The notes beneath the pieces were generated by a model that saw only the letters and a program-made list of their open reading frames with translations, was not told the origin of the DNA and did not search any database. A stretch of DNA of 43,328 bases from Acholeplasmataceae bacterium. GTDB lineage: Bacteria; Bacillota_I; Bacilli_A; Acholeplasmatales; Acholeplasmataceae. The position numbers and the translations under genes are program-made. The stretch spans positions 1 to 43,328 of the forward strand of contig JAUVXD010000012.1 of assembly GCA_030603805.1 (NCBI GenBank). Direction: 5' to 3'. Numbering within the stretch: the first letter of the stretch is position 1; each line of letters opens with the position of its first letter. Positions 8,922 to 17,840 of the stretch are shown here, piece after piece.

Positions 8922-9930
8922 ATGTCAAGGATGCGGTGCCATCCTTCAAACTGAAAATCAATCTCATGTCGGTTATGTCGATGACTTAAGCTTTGACTAT
9001 TGTCAAGCGTGTTTTAAGTTGCTTCATTATGGGGATGCACCTGCTCATTTTCATCCAGAAGATTTACCACAACTCCCAGAAGGAGCCCTCATTTTCATGG
9101 TCTCCTCAGTACTTCATTTGGATTTGCTTTTTAGTTATCCAGTGCACAGATATCAGCCTTTAGCACATTTTGTCTACATCATCAATCAAATTGATTTACT
9201 TCCTGCCAGCACAAATTTAGATCTTTTAGTTGAAAAGATTACAGAAAAAGCAAAACATATGATGATACCTTATGTAGATATCATTTTAATGAGTTCGAAA
9301 AATCATTACGATCTTGAACAACTTAAAACCTATATTGATGAATTTCATGCAACACACATTTATTTACTTGGTGTACAAAATGCTGGAAAGACCACCATTT
9401 TTAAAGCACTCACAGAAAACAATAAAGCACTTGCCTTTAAAAAGGCAGGTTTGACACAAGAAGCACTCACGGGGACCTATAAAGACAAAATCATCTATGA
9501 TATGCCAGGACTTTATCAGGCAGGATACTTGCATCAATTATTGCCCTATAAAACCTATAAAAAATTGATTCCAGATCAAAGAATCAAACCTAGAGTTTAT
9601 CAACTTAAAAAAAATCAAGCCATCATGATTGAAGGACTGATTGCTATAAGCTTTTTGGGAGATTTAACCAATGTCGTCTTGTATTTAAGTCCTGAGGTTC
9701 ACATTCATAAAACCAATCAGGATCGAATCAAACCTTTGCTAGAGTCTAAAGAAGAACATTTTAAAATCACAGTTGAAAATTACGAAGAAAAATCATTTAA
9801 AGTTACAAAAGGAAAACATCAGTTAACCTTCGCTGATATGGGATTCATGCATGTCACAGGCCCACTGACCATCAAACTTACCTTAGCCAAAGGACTACAT
9901 ATCACATTGACGGAGGCACTCTTTCAATGA
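8905..9930 (+). CDS. yqeH: Ribosome biogenesis GTPase YqeH
   Basis: Circularly permuted GTPase needed for 30S subunit assembly in Bacillus. The 341-residue protein begins with a zinc finger (C7, C10, C33, C36). The GTPase motifs come in permuted order: G4 NQID at 94-97, G5 SSK at 130-132, then G1 GVQNAGKT at 156-163 and G3 DMPG at 199-202. A C-terminal domain of about 120 residues completes the family pattern. It overlaps yqeG by 17 bases and yqeK by four. In Bacillus aroE, yhbY and nadD stand between yqeH and yqeK; they are absent here. Confidence 0.93.
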   Translation: MSKITKCQGCGAILQTENQSHVGYVDDLSFDYCQACFKLLHYGDAPAHFHPEDLPQLPEGALIFMVSSVLHLDLLFSYPVHRYQPLAHFVYIINQIDLLPASTNLDLLVEKITEKAKHMMIPYVDIILMSSKNHYDLEQLKTYIDEFHATHIYLLGVQNAGKTTIFKALTENNKALAFKKAGLTQEALTGTYKDKIIYDMPGLYQAGYLHQLLPYKTYKKLIPDQRIKPRVYQLKKNQAIMIEGLIAISFLGDLTNVVLYLSPEVHIHKTNQDRIKPLLESKEEHFKITVENYEEKSFKVTKGKHQLTFADMGFMHVTGPLTIKLTLAKGLHITLTEALFQ

Positions 9931-10499
9931 TTGAACAACTTAAAAGTCGTGTAACTGAAAAATTAAAGGATCATCCAAAACGTTTGCAACATGTATTTGG
10001 TGTTTATGAAACAGCATGCAAGCTTGCGATCATCCATGGTGTTGATCAAGAAAAAGCAGCGATTGCTGCACTTTATCATGATTATGCAAAATATGACACC
10101 ATTGAAGAGCAAATTCAACATATCGAATTAAAACTGATCAAACAATATGCAGAATATCCTGTCATCTATCATGCACTTGCTGCAGCTATCTCATTAGAAC
10201 AAGAGTTCATGATTAAAGATCAAGATATCTTAAATGCTATTAGACATCATGTGTGGGGAAGACCTAAGATGAGTGATTTAGAAAAAATCATTTTCATTAG
10301 TGATTCTTGTGAACCAAACAGAAAGTTTGATGATGCATCACTCATTTTTGAAACAGCAACCAAAGATTTAAACCATGCTGTTTTACTTGCAATGAAAGCA
10401 AGTATCGATTATTTATACCAAAAAGGCCTTTTACCAAGTCAAGAGCAATTGGAAGCCTACACATACTATCAGGAGGTAAATCGTGGAGAAATTAAATAA
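9927..10499 (+). CDS. yqeK: YqeK-family HD-domain hydrolase
   Basis: HD-domain phosphohydrolase of 190 residues. Metal-binding candidates are H22, H51-D52 (LYHDYAK), H107-H108 and D126. YqeK proteins of Firmicutes hydrolyse diadenosine tetraphosphate to ADP. The usual upstream partner nadD is missing, and the gene follows yqeH directly with a four-base overlap. Its end overlaps rsfS by 17 bases, and the rsfS ribosome site lies inside it. Confidence 0.9.
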   Translation: MIEQLKSRVTEKLKDHPKRLQHVFGVYETACKLAIIHGVDQEKAAIAALYHDYAKYDTIEEQIQHIELKLIKQYAEYPVIYHALAAAISLEQEFMIKDQDILNAIRHHVWGRPKMSDLEKIIFISDSCEPNRKFDDASLIFETATKDLNHAVLLAMKASIDYLYQKGLLPSQEQLEAYTYYQEVNRGEIK

Positions 10500-10797
10500 A
10501 ATCATTCAAACATTAGAAGATCTTAAGGTCAAAGACTTAGCCGTCTATGACTTTGAAAAGACATCCCCATTTTATGACTATTTTGTGATTGCAACAACCA
10601 ATGAACGCCAAGGCAGTGCTGCAATCAATTATGTAAAAAAAGCATTACTCGCAGAAGAGATTAAACATATCGAAGGTAAAGGTGGCACTTGGGTCTTAAT
10701 TGATTGCCATGACGTCATTATTCATTTGTTTAGAGAAGATGACCGCAAGTTCTATGGCTTTGATCAAAGACTTCTAGGCATTAAGCGAGTTAAATAA
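10483..10797 (+). CDS. rsfS: Ribosomal silencing factor RsfS
   Basis: RsfS (Iojap/YbeB/YqeL) binds ribosomal protein uL14 and blocks subunit joining when nutrients are scarce. It has 104 residues, the usual size. The family core is visible: VYDFEKTSPFYDYFVIAT, then EGKGGTWVLIDCHDVIIHLF. The start is GTG at 10483 after AGGAGG at 10472-10477. Its stop shares one base with the next ATG. Confidence 0.95.
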   Translation: MEKLNKIIQTLEDLKVKDLAVYDFEKTSPFYDYFVIATTNERQGSAAINYVKKALLAEEIKHIEGKGGTWVLIDCHDVIIHLFREDDRKFYGFDQRLLGIKRVK

Positions 10798-11438
10798 TGT
10801 TTGCCAAAGTCTATGATTTATTAATGTCTGATGTGGACTATGAGCAAATCTACGATTTCCTAAAACCTTATTTAAAGCCTTATGATTTCATCTGTGATGC
10901 AGGCTGTGGTTCAGGATATCTTCTTTTGGAACTTATCCAACGCAAACACCATGCCGTTGGTATTGACTTATCCTCAGAGATGCTCGCCATTGCACGGGAA
11001 AAGCTTAAGTCACATGGGGTTTCTGCAATGCTCTATGAGCATGACTTAAGAAAGCCTATGGCTGCTGAGTTTGATTGTATCTTGGCCATGTTTGATGTCA
11101 TCAACTATTTTAAGGGTGCAAAACAAGTATTAAAAAATTTATACCACGCCTTAGATGATCAAGGTATTCTCATTTTCGATTTATACAAAAGAGATGAGAT
11201 GCTTGCCTATCATCACTATCAAGAAAAGGAAATAGATCCTATTGCCTATACATGGACAATCGATGTCAATTTACCCGTTGTCAAACATCAAGTTGAAGTT
11301 AATCACCATATCGATATCATTAAGCAGTATGTTTATCCACTAGAGTATTATTTAGATATCTTAAATGATCTTGGATTTAAAACTAAAATCTTAAATGGTC
11401 CTGATATTAGAAAACACTATATAGTCGCTCAAAAATAG
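10797..11438 (+). CDS. yqeM: Class I SAM-dependent methyltransferase (YqeM-like)
   Basis: Methyltransferase of 213 residues with motif I CDAGCGSGY at 33-41 and motif II-like VGIDLSSEM after it. Position right after rsfS matches yqeM of Bacillus, whose substrate is unknown. It is the last gene of the greA-yqe run. Its TAG stop (11436-11438) lies inside the terminator hairpin. The sequence gives no clue to the methyl acceptor. Confidence 0.83.
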   Translation: MFAKVYDLLMSDVDYEQIYDFLKPYLKPYDFICDAGCGSGYLLLELIQRKHHAVGIDLSSEMLAIAREKLKSHGVSAMLYEHDLRKPMAAEFDCILAMFDVINYFKGAKQVLKNLYHALDDQGILIFDLYKRDEMLAYHHYQEKEIDPIAYTWTIDVNLPVVKHQVEVNHHIDIIKQYVYPLEYYLDILNDLGFKTKILNGPDIRKHYIVAQK

Positions 11439-11450
11439 CGACTTTTTTCT
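11423..11450 (+). terminator. Rho-independent terminator after yqeM
   Basis: Arms AGTCGCT (11423-11429) and AGCGACT (11437-11443) are followed by TTTTTT. The hairpin includes the last codons and stop of yqeM. Confidence 0.85.
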
Positions 11451-11505
11451 TTCTTAAAAGTAATCCCAATTCATACGCTCTATCATAGTGTAGAGGTGAT
11501 ATGAT

Positions 11506-12015
11506 ATGAAACAAGCATTATGGATGACAGTGATACTCATCATAATTGGATGGGTCATCTTTTTTCCAAGACATGATGACATACCCATTGTGGATTCAGC
11601 TCATGTAAAAATTCCTTACTATGATGTTGAAGTTAGAGGAGAAGTAGCCATCCCTTCAAAGGTCAGGCTTTTTGAACCGATAACCATCCATGATTTAATC
11701 ATCATGTGTGGTGGGTTAACTGAAGATGCTGACCTTTCTAGAATTAATTTATCAGAAGTGATTACATCCAATAGACAAATCACCATTGATACAATACATC
11801 AAGATGAGGTCAATCCACAACTTATGGTCAATATCAATCAAGCAAGCTTTAAGGAATTATTATCGATTCCTGGTATTACAGAAACTCGGGCAGCATCGAT
11901 TATCATCTACCGTGAAGCCCATGGGAGTTTCAAACATATCGATGAGTTGATTCTTGTTAAAAACATAGGACCTGCAACCCTTGAAAAGATTAAACCTTAT
12001 ATCAAGATTGGATGA
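11506..12015 (+). CDS. comEA: Competence protein ComEA
   Basis: DNA-receptor protein for natural transformation, anchored in the membrane with its DNA-binding part outside. It has 169 residues: an N-terminal membrane segment (about 4-21), an SLBB-type domain (about 46-95, VEVRGEV at its start) and a C-terminal double helix-hairpin-helix domain (about 105-168) with SIPGITETRAASII and VKNIGPATLEKI. GAGGTGAT precedes the ATG. In Bacillus comEB lies between comEA and comEC; here comEC overlaps directly. Confidence 0.92.
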   Translation: MKQALWMTVILIIIGWVIFFPRHDDIPIVDSAHVKIPYYDVEVRGEVAIPSKVRLFEPITIHDLIIMCGGLTEDADLSRINLSEVITSNRQITIDTIHQDEVNPQLMVNINQASFKELLSIPGITETRAASIIIYREAHGSFKHIDELILVKNIGPATLEKIKPYIKIG

Positions 12016-14062
12016 ACTTCATATAGAAGGGTATGCTGTTTTCTTTTTTCTGATTGGGCTTATTCAACCCTTGGTTTGGGGTATTTTGATTGTTTATTTA
12101 TGGAAACTTAAACATCGCATCAAATGGCTCGTTTTTTTATCTGTATCGATGATTCTTTCGATATGTTTCTTTTTATTGAATCCTCAACAAGATATCCTTG
12201 ATATCAATAGCGAAGTTAAAGTTATTGAAATCCAAGAATCACTTTATCATGATATCCTCACTGTCAAATATCATCATCAAAAGTATCATATTAAAACAGC
12301 AAAAGGGGTTTATCAGTTAGGTAATCACTTGATGATTCAAGGAGATATTGTTCCTTATCGAGAGCAAACAATCCCGTTTGGTTTTAATGAAAAGGTGTAT
12401 TATTTATCTCAAGGTGTTTATGGCATCATTGAGGTTAGAGATATTGAGTTCATCAAGAAAGGATTTTCTCTTTTATCTTTTAGGTCCCATTTGTTAAACC
12501 AAGTGCATGATTTATCTACCGCATCCTATATCAAATCGTTGATCTTTGGTGAAAAATCATTACCCCATGAACAACAAACACTTTTTAGAGATCTTGGTAT
12601 TAGTTATCTTCTAACCGCTTCAGGACTCCACATTTATGTTTTATTGTCAGTGCTTAAACATGTGTTTTTTAACTTAAGCATCAAAGAAGACAAGGTAGAA
12701 ATCATCATCTTATTATTCTTAGGCTTTCTCGCATTTTTAAGTTATCAATCCTTAGGTGTTACAAGACTATTAATCATGCACACACTGCTCATATGTAATC
12801 GAAGACTGAGCTTAGATTTATCAAGGCTTGATTTAATCCAAGTTACATTTTTAATCATGATCATCTTTAATATACATCTGATCTATCATCAAGGATTACT
12901 GATCACATATCTTATTTTAAATGTGATTTATTTAATGGAATTTAGATATAGAGGATTTAGCAATTATCTTAAAAAACTTTATTTGACACTCCTGATTCAG
13001 CTTGTCATGATCCCTTATACACTTAAGATATCAATCATAGTGGTTTTACTGATGCCAGCCATCATATTTTTCGTGACCACTTTTCTTTATACAGGAGCGT
13101 TTTTGGTCTTTGTGATGCCTTTTCTCGATGATTACTATCTAAAACTTACTCAAGCTTTTGAAGTCATCATGGGGGTTATTGAGATGAAAAAAAGCACGTT
13201 ATTTTTACCAGCACTTTATCCATGGCAGATGATGGTTTATTATCTTTTCGTGATGATACTTTTAAGATACAAAACCTTGATGGACCTTATTTTAAGAGTG
13301 TTGATTATATCTTCATTATTCCTATCGATTGTCTTTTTTCGAAATCAACAAGAAGAAGTCATCTTTATTGATGTTGGACAAGGAGACTCAGTTTTGATGA
13401 TATCTGATGGATGTCACATCTTAATTGATAACTTTAGAAACGTCAACGCTTATTTAAAAAATAGAGGTGTTTATGAGCTTGACTTTCTCATTTTAACCCA
13501 TAGTCATCAAGATCATATTCGAGAAACACACCAAATCATCGATGACATCAAGGTTCAACAAATCATCTTATCCGCTTATGATCAAGGCTATCCGTATTAC
13601 AATATAGCAACTCAAAAAGTAAAGTCGGGTGATCAACTCACTTGCCAATCACTTAAACTCAATATTTTAGGACCTATACAAGACTATGCTTCGACGAATA
13701 ATCAATCGATCGTGATTCAAACAAAGATTGCTCATCAAACCTTTCTTTTCACAGGAGATATTGAAATTGAAGCAGAAAAAGATTTAGTCAACAGGTATCA
13801 ACATCAACTCAAAAGTGATGTTCTTAAAGTTTCTCATCACGGCTCAAAAACCTCTTCATCAGATCTTTTTCTCTCGTATGTACAACCTGAAGTCGTCATC
13901 ATCTCTTTAGGGATGGCGAATAAATACTTATTTCCACACGAAGAAGCATTGATCAATCTAATGAAATATACCCATCAAATTTATCGTACTGACCTCCATG
14001 GAAGCATCCAATTTCTTCCTTCTAGAAAGAAGGAAAAGTGGCAGTTCAATCTACCATTTTAG
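11981..14062 (+). CDS. comEC: DNA-uptake channel protein ComEC/Rec2
   Basis: Polytopic membrane protein thought to form the channel for single-stranded DNA. The 693 residues comprise N-terminal membrane segments and an OB-like region (about 1-150), the Competence domain with about seven membrane segments (about 175-450), and a C-terminal metallo-beta-lactamase domain. That domain shows DVGQGD from D464 and HSHQDH at 507-512, and SHHGSKTSSS further on. The start is uncertain: no ATG occurs in frame until about codon 54. The TTG at 11981, with AGGA ten bases upstream, and the TTG at 12008 are the choices; the first overlaps comEA by 35 bases. The frame is intact and looks functional. Confidence 0.9.
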   Translation: MKRLNLISRLDELHIEGYAVFFFLIGLIQPLVWGILIVYLWKLKHRIKWLVFLSVSMILSICFFLLNPQQDILDINSEVKVIEIQESLYHDILTVKYHHQKYHIKTAKGVYQLGNHLMIQGDIVPYREQTIPFGFNEKVYYLSQGVYGIIEVRDIEFIKKGFSLLSFRSHLLNQVHDLSTASYIKSLIFGEKSLPHEQQTLFRDLGISYLLTASGLHIYVLLSVLKHVFFNLSIKEDKVEIIILLFLGFLAFLSYQSLGVTRLLIMHTLLICNRRLSLDLSRLDLIQVTFLIMIIFNIHLIYHQGLLITYLILNVIYLMEFRYRGFSNYLKKLYLTLLIQLVMIPYTLKISIIVVLLMPAIIFFVTTFLYTGAFLVFVMPFLDDYYLKLTQAFEVIMGVIEMKKSTLFLPALYPWQMMVYYLFVMILLRYKTLMDLILRVLIISSLFLSIVFFRNQQEEVIFIDVGQGDSVLMISDGCHILIDNFRNVNAYLKNRGVYELDFLILTHSHQDHIRETHQIIDDIKVQQIILSAYDQGYPYYNIATQKVKSGDQLTCQSLKLNILGPIQDYASTNNQSIVIQTKIAHQTFLFTGDIEIEAEKDLVNRYQHQLKSDVLKVSHHGSKTSSSDLFLSYVQPEVVIISLGMANKYLFPHEEALINLMKYTHQIYRTDLHGSIQFLPSRKKEKWQFNLPF

Positions 14063-14074
14063 AAAGACTTTTAG

Positions 14075-14080
14075 TATAAT
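14075..14080 (+). promoter_or_regulatory. Possible -10 box for holA
   Basis: TATAAT 25 bases before the holA start, immediately after comEC. No convincing -35 box was found at the right distance. Confidence 0.35.
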
Positions 14081-14105
14081 AAGAATATAGTCAGGGGGCA
14101 TCCAC

Positions 14106-15053
14106 ATGTCAGAGTCGATTTACTTATTTCACAGTACTAATGAATTTTTACTCAATCTTGCCATCGAGAACAAAATTAAGGAACTCAATGTTGACCCTTT
14201 TAATATCATCAAATATGATTTGCTCGAAAATCCAAGTGATGATATCTTAGAAGATTTACAGACAGTTTCCTTTTTTGCTGAAAAGAAAGTGATTGTCATT
14301 CGAAATATTGAAGAAATGGAAAAAGAAGATGCCTACGTTATTCAACAATGGGTAACTTATCTTGAAAAACCAAATCCAGATGTTATCTTAATCATTTCAG
14401 TCCCTGAACTCTTAAAAGAAACCACACCTTTGGGGTCTGCACTTTTTAAATATGCTTTTATCGAAAAAGTCAAGGAAATGGAAAAATCTGACTATCCAGA
14501 CTTTATTAAAAACATGTTTAAGAAATTTCAATATACCATTACAGATGCAGCAGTTGAAGCGCTCTTAGAGAGAACTAATCTAGATTTTAATTTGATTAAT
14601 CAAGAAGCAGAAAAACTGATGCTTTATGCCTATGATACTAAGGAGATTAATGAAAAAGCTGTTTTACTTTTAGTCAGTAGAAACCTTGAAGAAAACATCT
14701 TTGAACTGACCAATGCACTGTTATCCAAAAACCAAACAAAAACCATTGAAATCTTTTATGATCTTGTTGCAAGAAACGAAGACCCATTAAGAATATTAAA
14801 TAATATTGTCGGTAAAGTTCGTGAACTCATGCATACCAAACTCCTCTTAGAAAAAGGGTACAGACAAGATCAAATTGCAGAGCATTTTCATATGAAAAGT
14901 GGTCGTGCTTATTATCTAGTTAAAAATGCTCAAAGCATTCAATTTTCAGCACTTGAAACACACCTTAAAAAATTATCCAAGCTTGACTACGATATCAAGA
15001 GTGGGAAAATCGATAAAAAGTTGGGCTTAGAGCTTTACTTGTTAGGAGCATAA
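14106..15053 (+). CDS. holA: DNA polymerase III delta subunit
   Basis: Clamp-loader delta subunit (YqeN in Bacillus), which opens the sliding clamp. The 315 residues fit the family. It begins with the typical ability to read as SIYLFHSTNEF, followed by a RecA-like but Walker-less domain with ISVPELLKE, and ends with the helical collar domain (about 200-315) including NNIVGKVRELMH. Gene order comEC-holA-rpsT is that of Bacillus. A GGGGG ribosome site lies before the ATG. The following exonuclease gene starts one base after the stop. Confidence 0.93.
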   Translation: MSESIYLFHSTNEFLLNLAIENKIKELNVDPFNIIKYDLLENPSDDILEDLQTVSFFAEKKVIVIRNIEEMEKEDAYVIQQWVTYLEKPNPDVILIISVPELLKETTPLGSALFKYAFIEKVKEMEKSDYPDFIKNMFKKFQYTITDAAVEALLERTNLDFNLINQEAEKLMLYAYDTKEINEKAVLLLVSRNLEENIFELTNALLSKNQTKTIEIFYDLVARNEDPLRILNNIVGKVRELMHTKLLLEKGYRQDQIAEHFHMKSGRAYYLVKNAQSIQFSALETHLKKLSKLDYDIKSGKIDKKLGLELYLLGA

Positions 15054-15054
15054 C

Positions 15055-15708
15055 ATGGTTAAACACCAACACATTTTGCTATTCGACTTTGAAACAACAG
15101 GACTGAATGCAAACTTTGAACAAATCATTGAAGTTGGGGCACTCCTTTTAGAAAAAAAAGGCGACGTTTATGTCACCAAAGAAGAACTCTCACTCCTCGT
15201 TCAAGCAGATAAACCACTCCCTGCAATCATCACCAATATTACCAATATCACCGATGAAATGTTACTTAGAGATGGTGTGACACAGCAAGAGGCATTCGAA
15301 AAACTTTATCACTTAATGAATCAAAAAGATACATTACTGGTTGCATATAATATATTATTTGATTTGTCTTTTTTGAATGCATGGATGAAAAAATTCGTTC
15401 AACCCAAAGCAATCATTACACATGATGTCTTAGATGTTATGGCCATTTATCGTGATCGCTACCCATATCCTCATAAACTAGATAGTGCTGTGTTAAAATA
15501 CAACATTGAAATTCCTAATACACATCGTGCTTTAGATGATATTAAAGCAACCTATGAAGTCTTAAAATGCATGTATAATGAAAAGCAAAATATTAGTAAG
15601 TACGTCAATGTGATCGGATTCAATCCTAAATATCCTGTCTTTTCAAAGATGGCTCACGTAAAATATGTTGCTCAACGTGGTGGATATCTTGAAATCGAAA
15701 AAAGTTAG
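15055..15708 (+). CDS. DEDDh 3'-5' exonuclease (DnaQ/PolC-epsilon-like)
   Basis: Exonuclease of 217 residues. Catalytic residues D11 and E13 stand in FDFETTGL, and the last motif has H157 and D162 in HRALDDIKAT, so the DEDDh set appears complete. It is the exonuclease module alone, without polymerase. It could be a proofreading subunit or a repair or RNA exonuclease. A small sequence repeat gives ITNITNITD at about 60-68, where the family usually has one such unit. It is probably co-transcribed with holA (one base apart) and ends at a terminator. Confidence 0.85.
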   Translation: MVKHQHILLFDFETTGLNANFEQIIEVGALLLEKKGDVYVTKEELSLLVQADKPLPAIITNITNITDEMLLRDGVTQQEAFEKLYHLMNQKDTLLVAYNILFDLSFLNAWMKKFVQPKAIITHDVLDVMAIYRDRYPYPHKLDSAVLKYNIEIPNTHRALDDIKATYEVLKCMYNEKQNISKYVNVIGFNPKYPVFSKMAHVKYVAQRGGYLEIEKS

Positions 15709-15710
15709 AA

Positions 15711-15740
15711 AAAAAAAGACACGCAGTGTCCTTATTTTTT
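15711..15740. terminator. Bidirectional terminator between exonuclease gene and rpsT
   Basis: The arms GACAC (15718-15722) and GTGTC (15726-15730) have an A-run before and a T-run after, so the hairpin can end transcripts from both strands. The two genes are convergent. Confidence 0.8.
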
Positions 15741-15999
15741 AAAGTGTATTGACGAGATTTGATGTGCCTGACTTATGTCTAGCGACGAAGTTCTTATGAT
15801 AAATGCCTTTTGCAAGTCCCTTGTCAAGCTTCTTATGAGCGAAAGACAATAATTCAACTGCTTTTTCTTTATCTTTAGCAGCAACAGCCTTTTCTACAGC
15901 TTTAATTGCAGTTTTCACAGATGATTTAAAAGAAGCGTTTGTTAAACGACGTTTTTCATTGGTTTTATTACGTTTAATTTGTTGTTTGATATTAGCCAC
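15739..15999 (-). CDS. rpsT: 30S ribosomal protein S20
   Basis: Ribosomal protein bS20, which binds 16S rRNA early in 30S assembly. It has 86 residues, the family length, and is rich in lysine and alanine. The N-terminus reads ANIKQQIKRNKTNEKRR, the recognised bS20 start. The start codon is GTG (15997-15999 on the plus strand) with GGAGGTG just upstream. It is one of only three genes on the minus strand, and in Bacillus rpsT is also opposite to holA. Confidence 0.96.
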   Translation of the reverse strand: MANIKQQIKRNKTNEKRRLTNASFKSSVKTAIKAVEKAVAAKDKEKAVELLSFAHKKLDKGLAKGIYHKNFVARHKSGTSNLVNTL

Positions 16000-16026
16000 G
16001 ATTTCACCTCCAATATGCGCATACCT

Positions 16027-16055
16027 ATTGTATCAAAACACATTTAAAAATGCAA
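16027..16055 (-). promoter_or_regulatory. rpsT: Promoter of rpsT
   Basis: On the minus strand TTGCAT (16050-16055) and TACAAT (16027-16032) are 17 bases apart, and TGA before the -10 adds an extended -10 element. It is divergent from pgsA. Confidence 0.75.
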
Positions 16056-16075
16056 CAGTAAACACATAAATATGG

Positions 16076-16081
16076 TAAAAT
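16076..16081 (+). promoter_or_regulatory. pgsA: Possible -10 box for pgsA
   Basis: TAAAAT about 30 bases before the pgsA start. The -35 candidates (CAACAG at 17 bases) are poor. Confidence 0.4.
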
Positions 16082-16111
16082 AGTCTTAGACCAGTAAAGG
16101 ATAGAAACCTA

Positions 16112-16681
16112 ATGACCACAGCAAATAAATTGACTCTGCTTCGCGTACTCTTAATCCCAATCATGATCGTTTTCATGTATATCGAATCCATGAAAAGCCA
16201 AACTGGCTTTTTTGGTATGACACTTGATCGATTATGGATTGCTATTTTATTCATCATCGCTTCCTTCACGGATTTTTTAGATGGATATATTGCAAGAAAA
16301 TATAACCAAATCACAACATTCGGAAAATTTCTAGATCCGATTGCAGATAAAGTATTGGTCATGGTTGCATTTCTCTATTTGATGCAAATCATGCCTGATC
16401 GTGTACCTTTATGGGCAGTGATGATTGTCATTATTAGAGAATTCGCAGTCACAGGGATTAGACTTCTCGCAGTTGAAAAAGGTAAAGTGATTGCAGCATC
16501 TCCCTATGGGAAACTAAAAACAGCAACCACAATGCTCGCCCTCATTATTTTATTATTTAACGATTTTGGATTACCTGTGATTATTGGTGATATTCTCTTC
16601 TATGCAGCCATCCTATTTACAGTAATTTCAGGATTGGATTATCTATTTAAAAATAAACATATCGTATTAGAAAGCATTTAA
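16112..16681 (+). CDS. pgsA: CDP-diacylglycerol-glycerol-3-phosphate 3-phosphatidyltransferase
   Basis: Makes phosphatidylglycerol phosphate in the membrane, the committed step to phosphatidylglycerol and cardiolipin. The 189 residues form five to six membrane segments. The CDP-alcohol phosphotransferase motif is complete: D57-G58, A61-R62, G71, D75 and D79. pgsA lies before recA in Bacillus too (with cinA between, absent here). Confidence 0.95.
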   Translation: MTTANKLTLLRVLLIPIMIVFMYIESMKSQTGFFGMTLDRLWIAILFIIASFTDFLDGYIARKYNQITTFGKFLDPIADKVLVMVAFLYLMQIMPDRVPLWAVMIVIIREFAVTGIRLLAVEKGKVIAASPYGKLKTATTMLALIILLFNDFGLPVIIGDILFYAAILFTVISGLDYLFKNKHIVLESI

Positions 16682-16726
16682 AGTAAACTCAATCAAAATC
16701 AACTACCATAAGACGGAGGTGCACAT

Positions 16727-17728
16727 ATGGAAAAAGATAAAAGAGCACTGGCCCTTGAGGCCGCAATGAAACAAATTGAAAAGCAATATGGCAAAGGCGC
16801 AGTGATGCGTTTAGGCGATGAGGCTGAAAGAAATATCGAAGCGACACCTACTGGATCGCTCGGACTAGATATCGCACTTGGTATTGGCGGTTATCCTAAA
16901 GGTCGAATCATTGAAATTTATGGACCAGAAAGTTCAGGGAAAACAACGCTTGCGTTGCATGCGATTGCTGAAGTTCAAAAAGCAGGTGGTTTTGTTGCCT
17001 TCATTGATGCTGAACATGCCCTAGATCCCAAATACGCAAAAGCGCTTGGTGTTGATGTCGACAATTTGATTTTGTCTCAACCAGATACCGGTGAACAGGC
17101 TCTTGAAATTGCAGAAGCTTTAATTCGCTCAGGTTCTGTAGATTGTATCGTGATTGACTCTGTAGCTGCTTTAGTTCCTGAAGCGGAAATCAACGGTGAA
17201 ATGGGTGATTCTCATGTAGGTCTTCAAGCAAGACTCATGAGCCAAGCCATGAGAAAACTTTCAGGTGTTATCTCAAAAGCAAACTCAACAGCCATTTTCA
17301 TTAACCAAATTCGCGAAAAAGTCGGAGTGATGTTTGGGAACCCTGAAACAACACCAGGCGGACGTGCATTAAAGTTTTATGCATCTGTTAGATTAGAAAT
17401 TAGACGCGGAGAGCAAATTAAAAATGCAACCGATATTATTGGGAATAAAGCAAACATCAAAGTCGTTAAAAACAAGGTTGCACCCCCATTTAAAGCGGTA
17501 TCTGTCGATATCATTTATGGTGAGGGCATATCAAAAGCCGGTGAACTTGTAGATTTAGCAGCAGATCTTGATTTAATTGGTAAGAGTGGTGCATGGTTTT
17601 CATATAATGGAGAAAAAATTGGTCAAGGTAGAGAAAATGCAAAACAATACTTAATTGACCACCCACAAATCTTTAAAGAGATTTTCCAAAAAGTTTTAGA
17701 TCACCACAAAATCACTTATAAAAAGTAA
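16727..17728 (+). CDS. recA: Recombinase RecA
   Basis: ATP-dependent strand-exchange protein for homologous recombination and for activating LexA-type repressors. It has 333 residues. Walker A GPESSGKT is at 66-73, and the conserved [14 protein letters not shown] and TPGGRALKF stretches follow. The C-terminus stops at about the end of the core; the long acidic tail of E. coli RecA is missing. GGAGGTG lies seven bases before the ATG. It has its own terminator. In Bacillus rny follows; here nearly 6 kb of other genes intervene. Confidence 0.98.
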   Translation: MEKDKRALALEAAMKQIEKQYGKGAVMRLGDEAERNIEATPTGSLGLDIALGIGGYPKGRIIEIYGPESSGKTTLALHAIAEVQKAGGFVAFIDAEHALDPKYAKALGVDVDNLILSQPDTGEQALEIAEALIRSGSVDCIVIDSVAALVPEAEINGEMGDSHVGLQARLMSQAMRKLSGVISKANSTAIFINQIREKVGVMFGNPETTPGGRALKFYASVRLEIRRGEQIKNATDIIGNKANIKVVKNKVAPPFKAVSVDIIYGEGISKAGELVDLAADLDLIGKSGAWFSYNGEKIGQGRENAKQYLIDHPQIFKEIFQKVLDHHKITYKK

Positions 17729-17737
17729 CATTACAAA

Positions 17738-17765
17738 AGGCATGAGGCACTTCATGCTTTTTCTT
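17738..17765 (+). terminator. Rho-independent terminator after recA
   Basis: Arms GCATGA (17740-17745) and TCATGC (17752-17757) are followed by TTTTTCTTCTT. Confidence 0.85.
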
Positions 17766-17804
17766 CTTAAAAAGCATTTTACACACAAAAGAAATTAAAA
17801 TAGT

Positions 17805-17810
17805 TATAAT
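17805..17810 (+). promoter_or_regulatory. Possible -10 box of the cobalamin-module/ABC operon
   Basis: TATAAT 31 bases before the ATG. TTTACA at 17778-17783 is the best -35 but is 21 bases away. That is long for sigma-A and could suit an activator-dependent or MerR-type promoter, though this is only a guess. Confidence 0.4.
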
Positions 17811-17840
17811 TAAAGAGATGAATAAACCTAAAGGGGGATT

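Noticed and set aside
11981-12060. Possible frameshift or truncation at the start of comEC, because no ATG is near
   Set aside because: The frame is open from comEA onward with TTG start candidates, and the family N-terminal region is present, so a rare start codon explains it.
16033-16362. Minus-strand frame of 109 codons over the start of pgsA
   Set aside because: It covers the pgsA catalytic motif on the other strand and the rpsT promoter; no family features.
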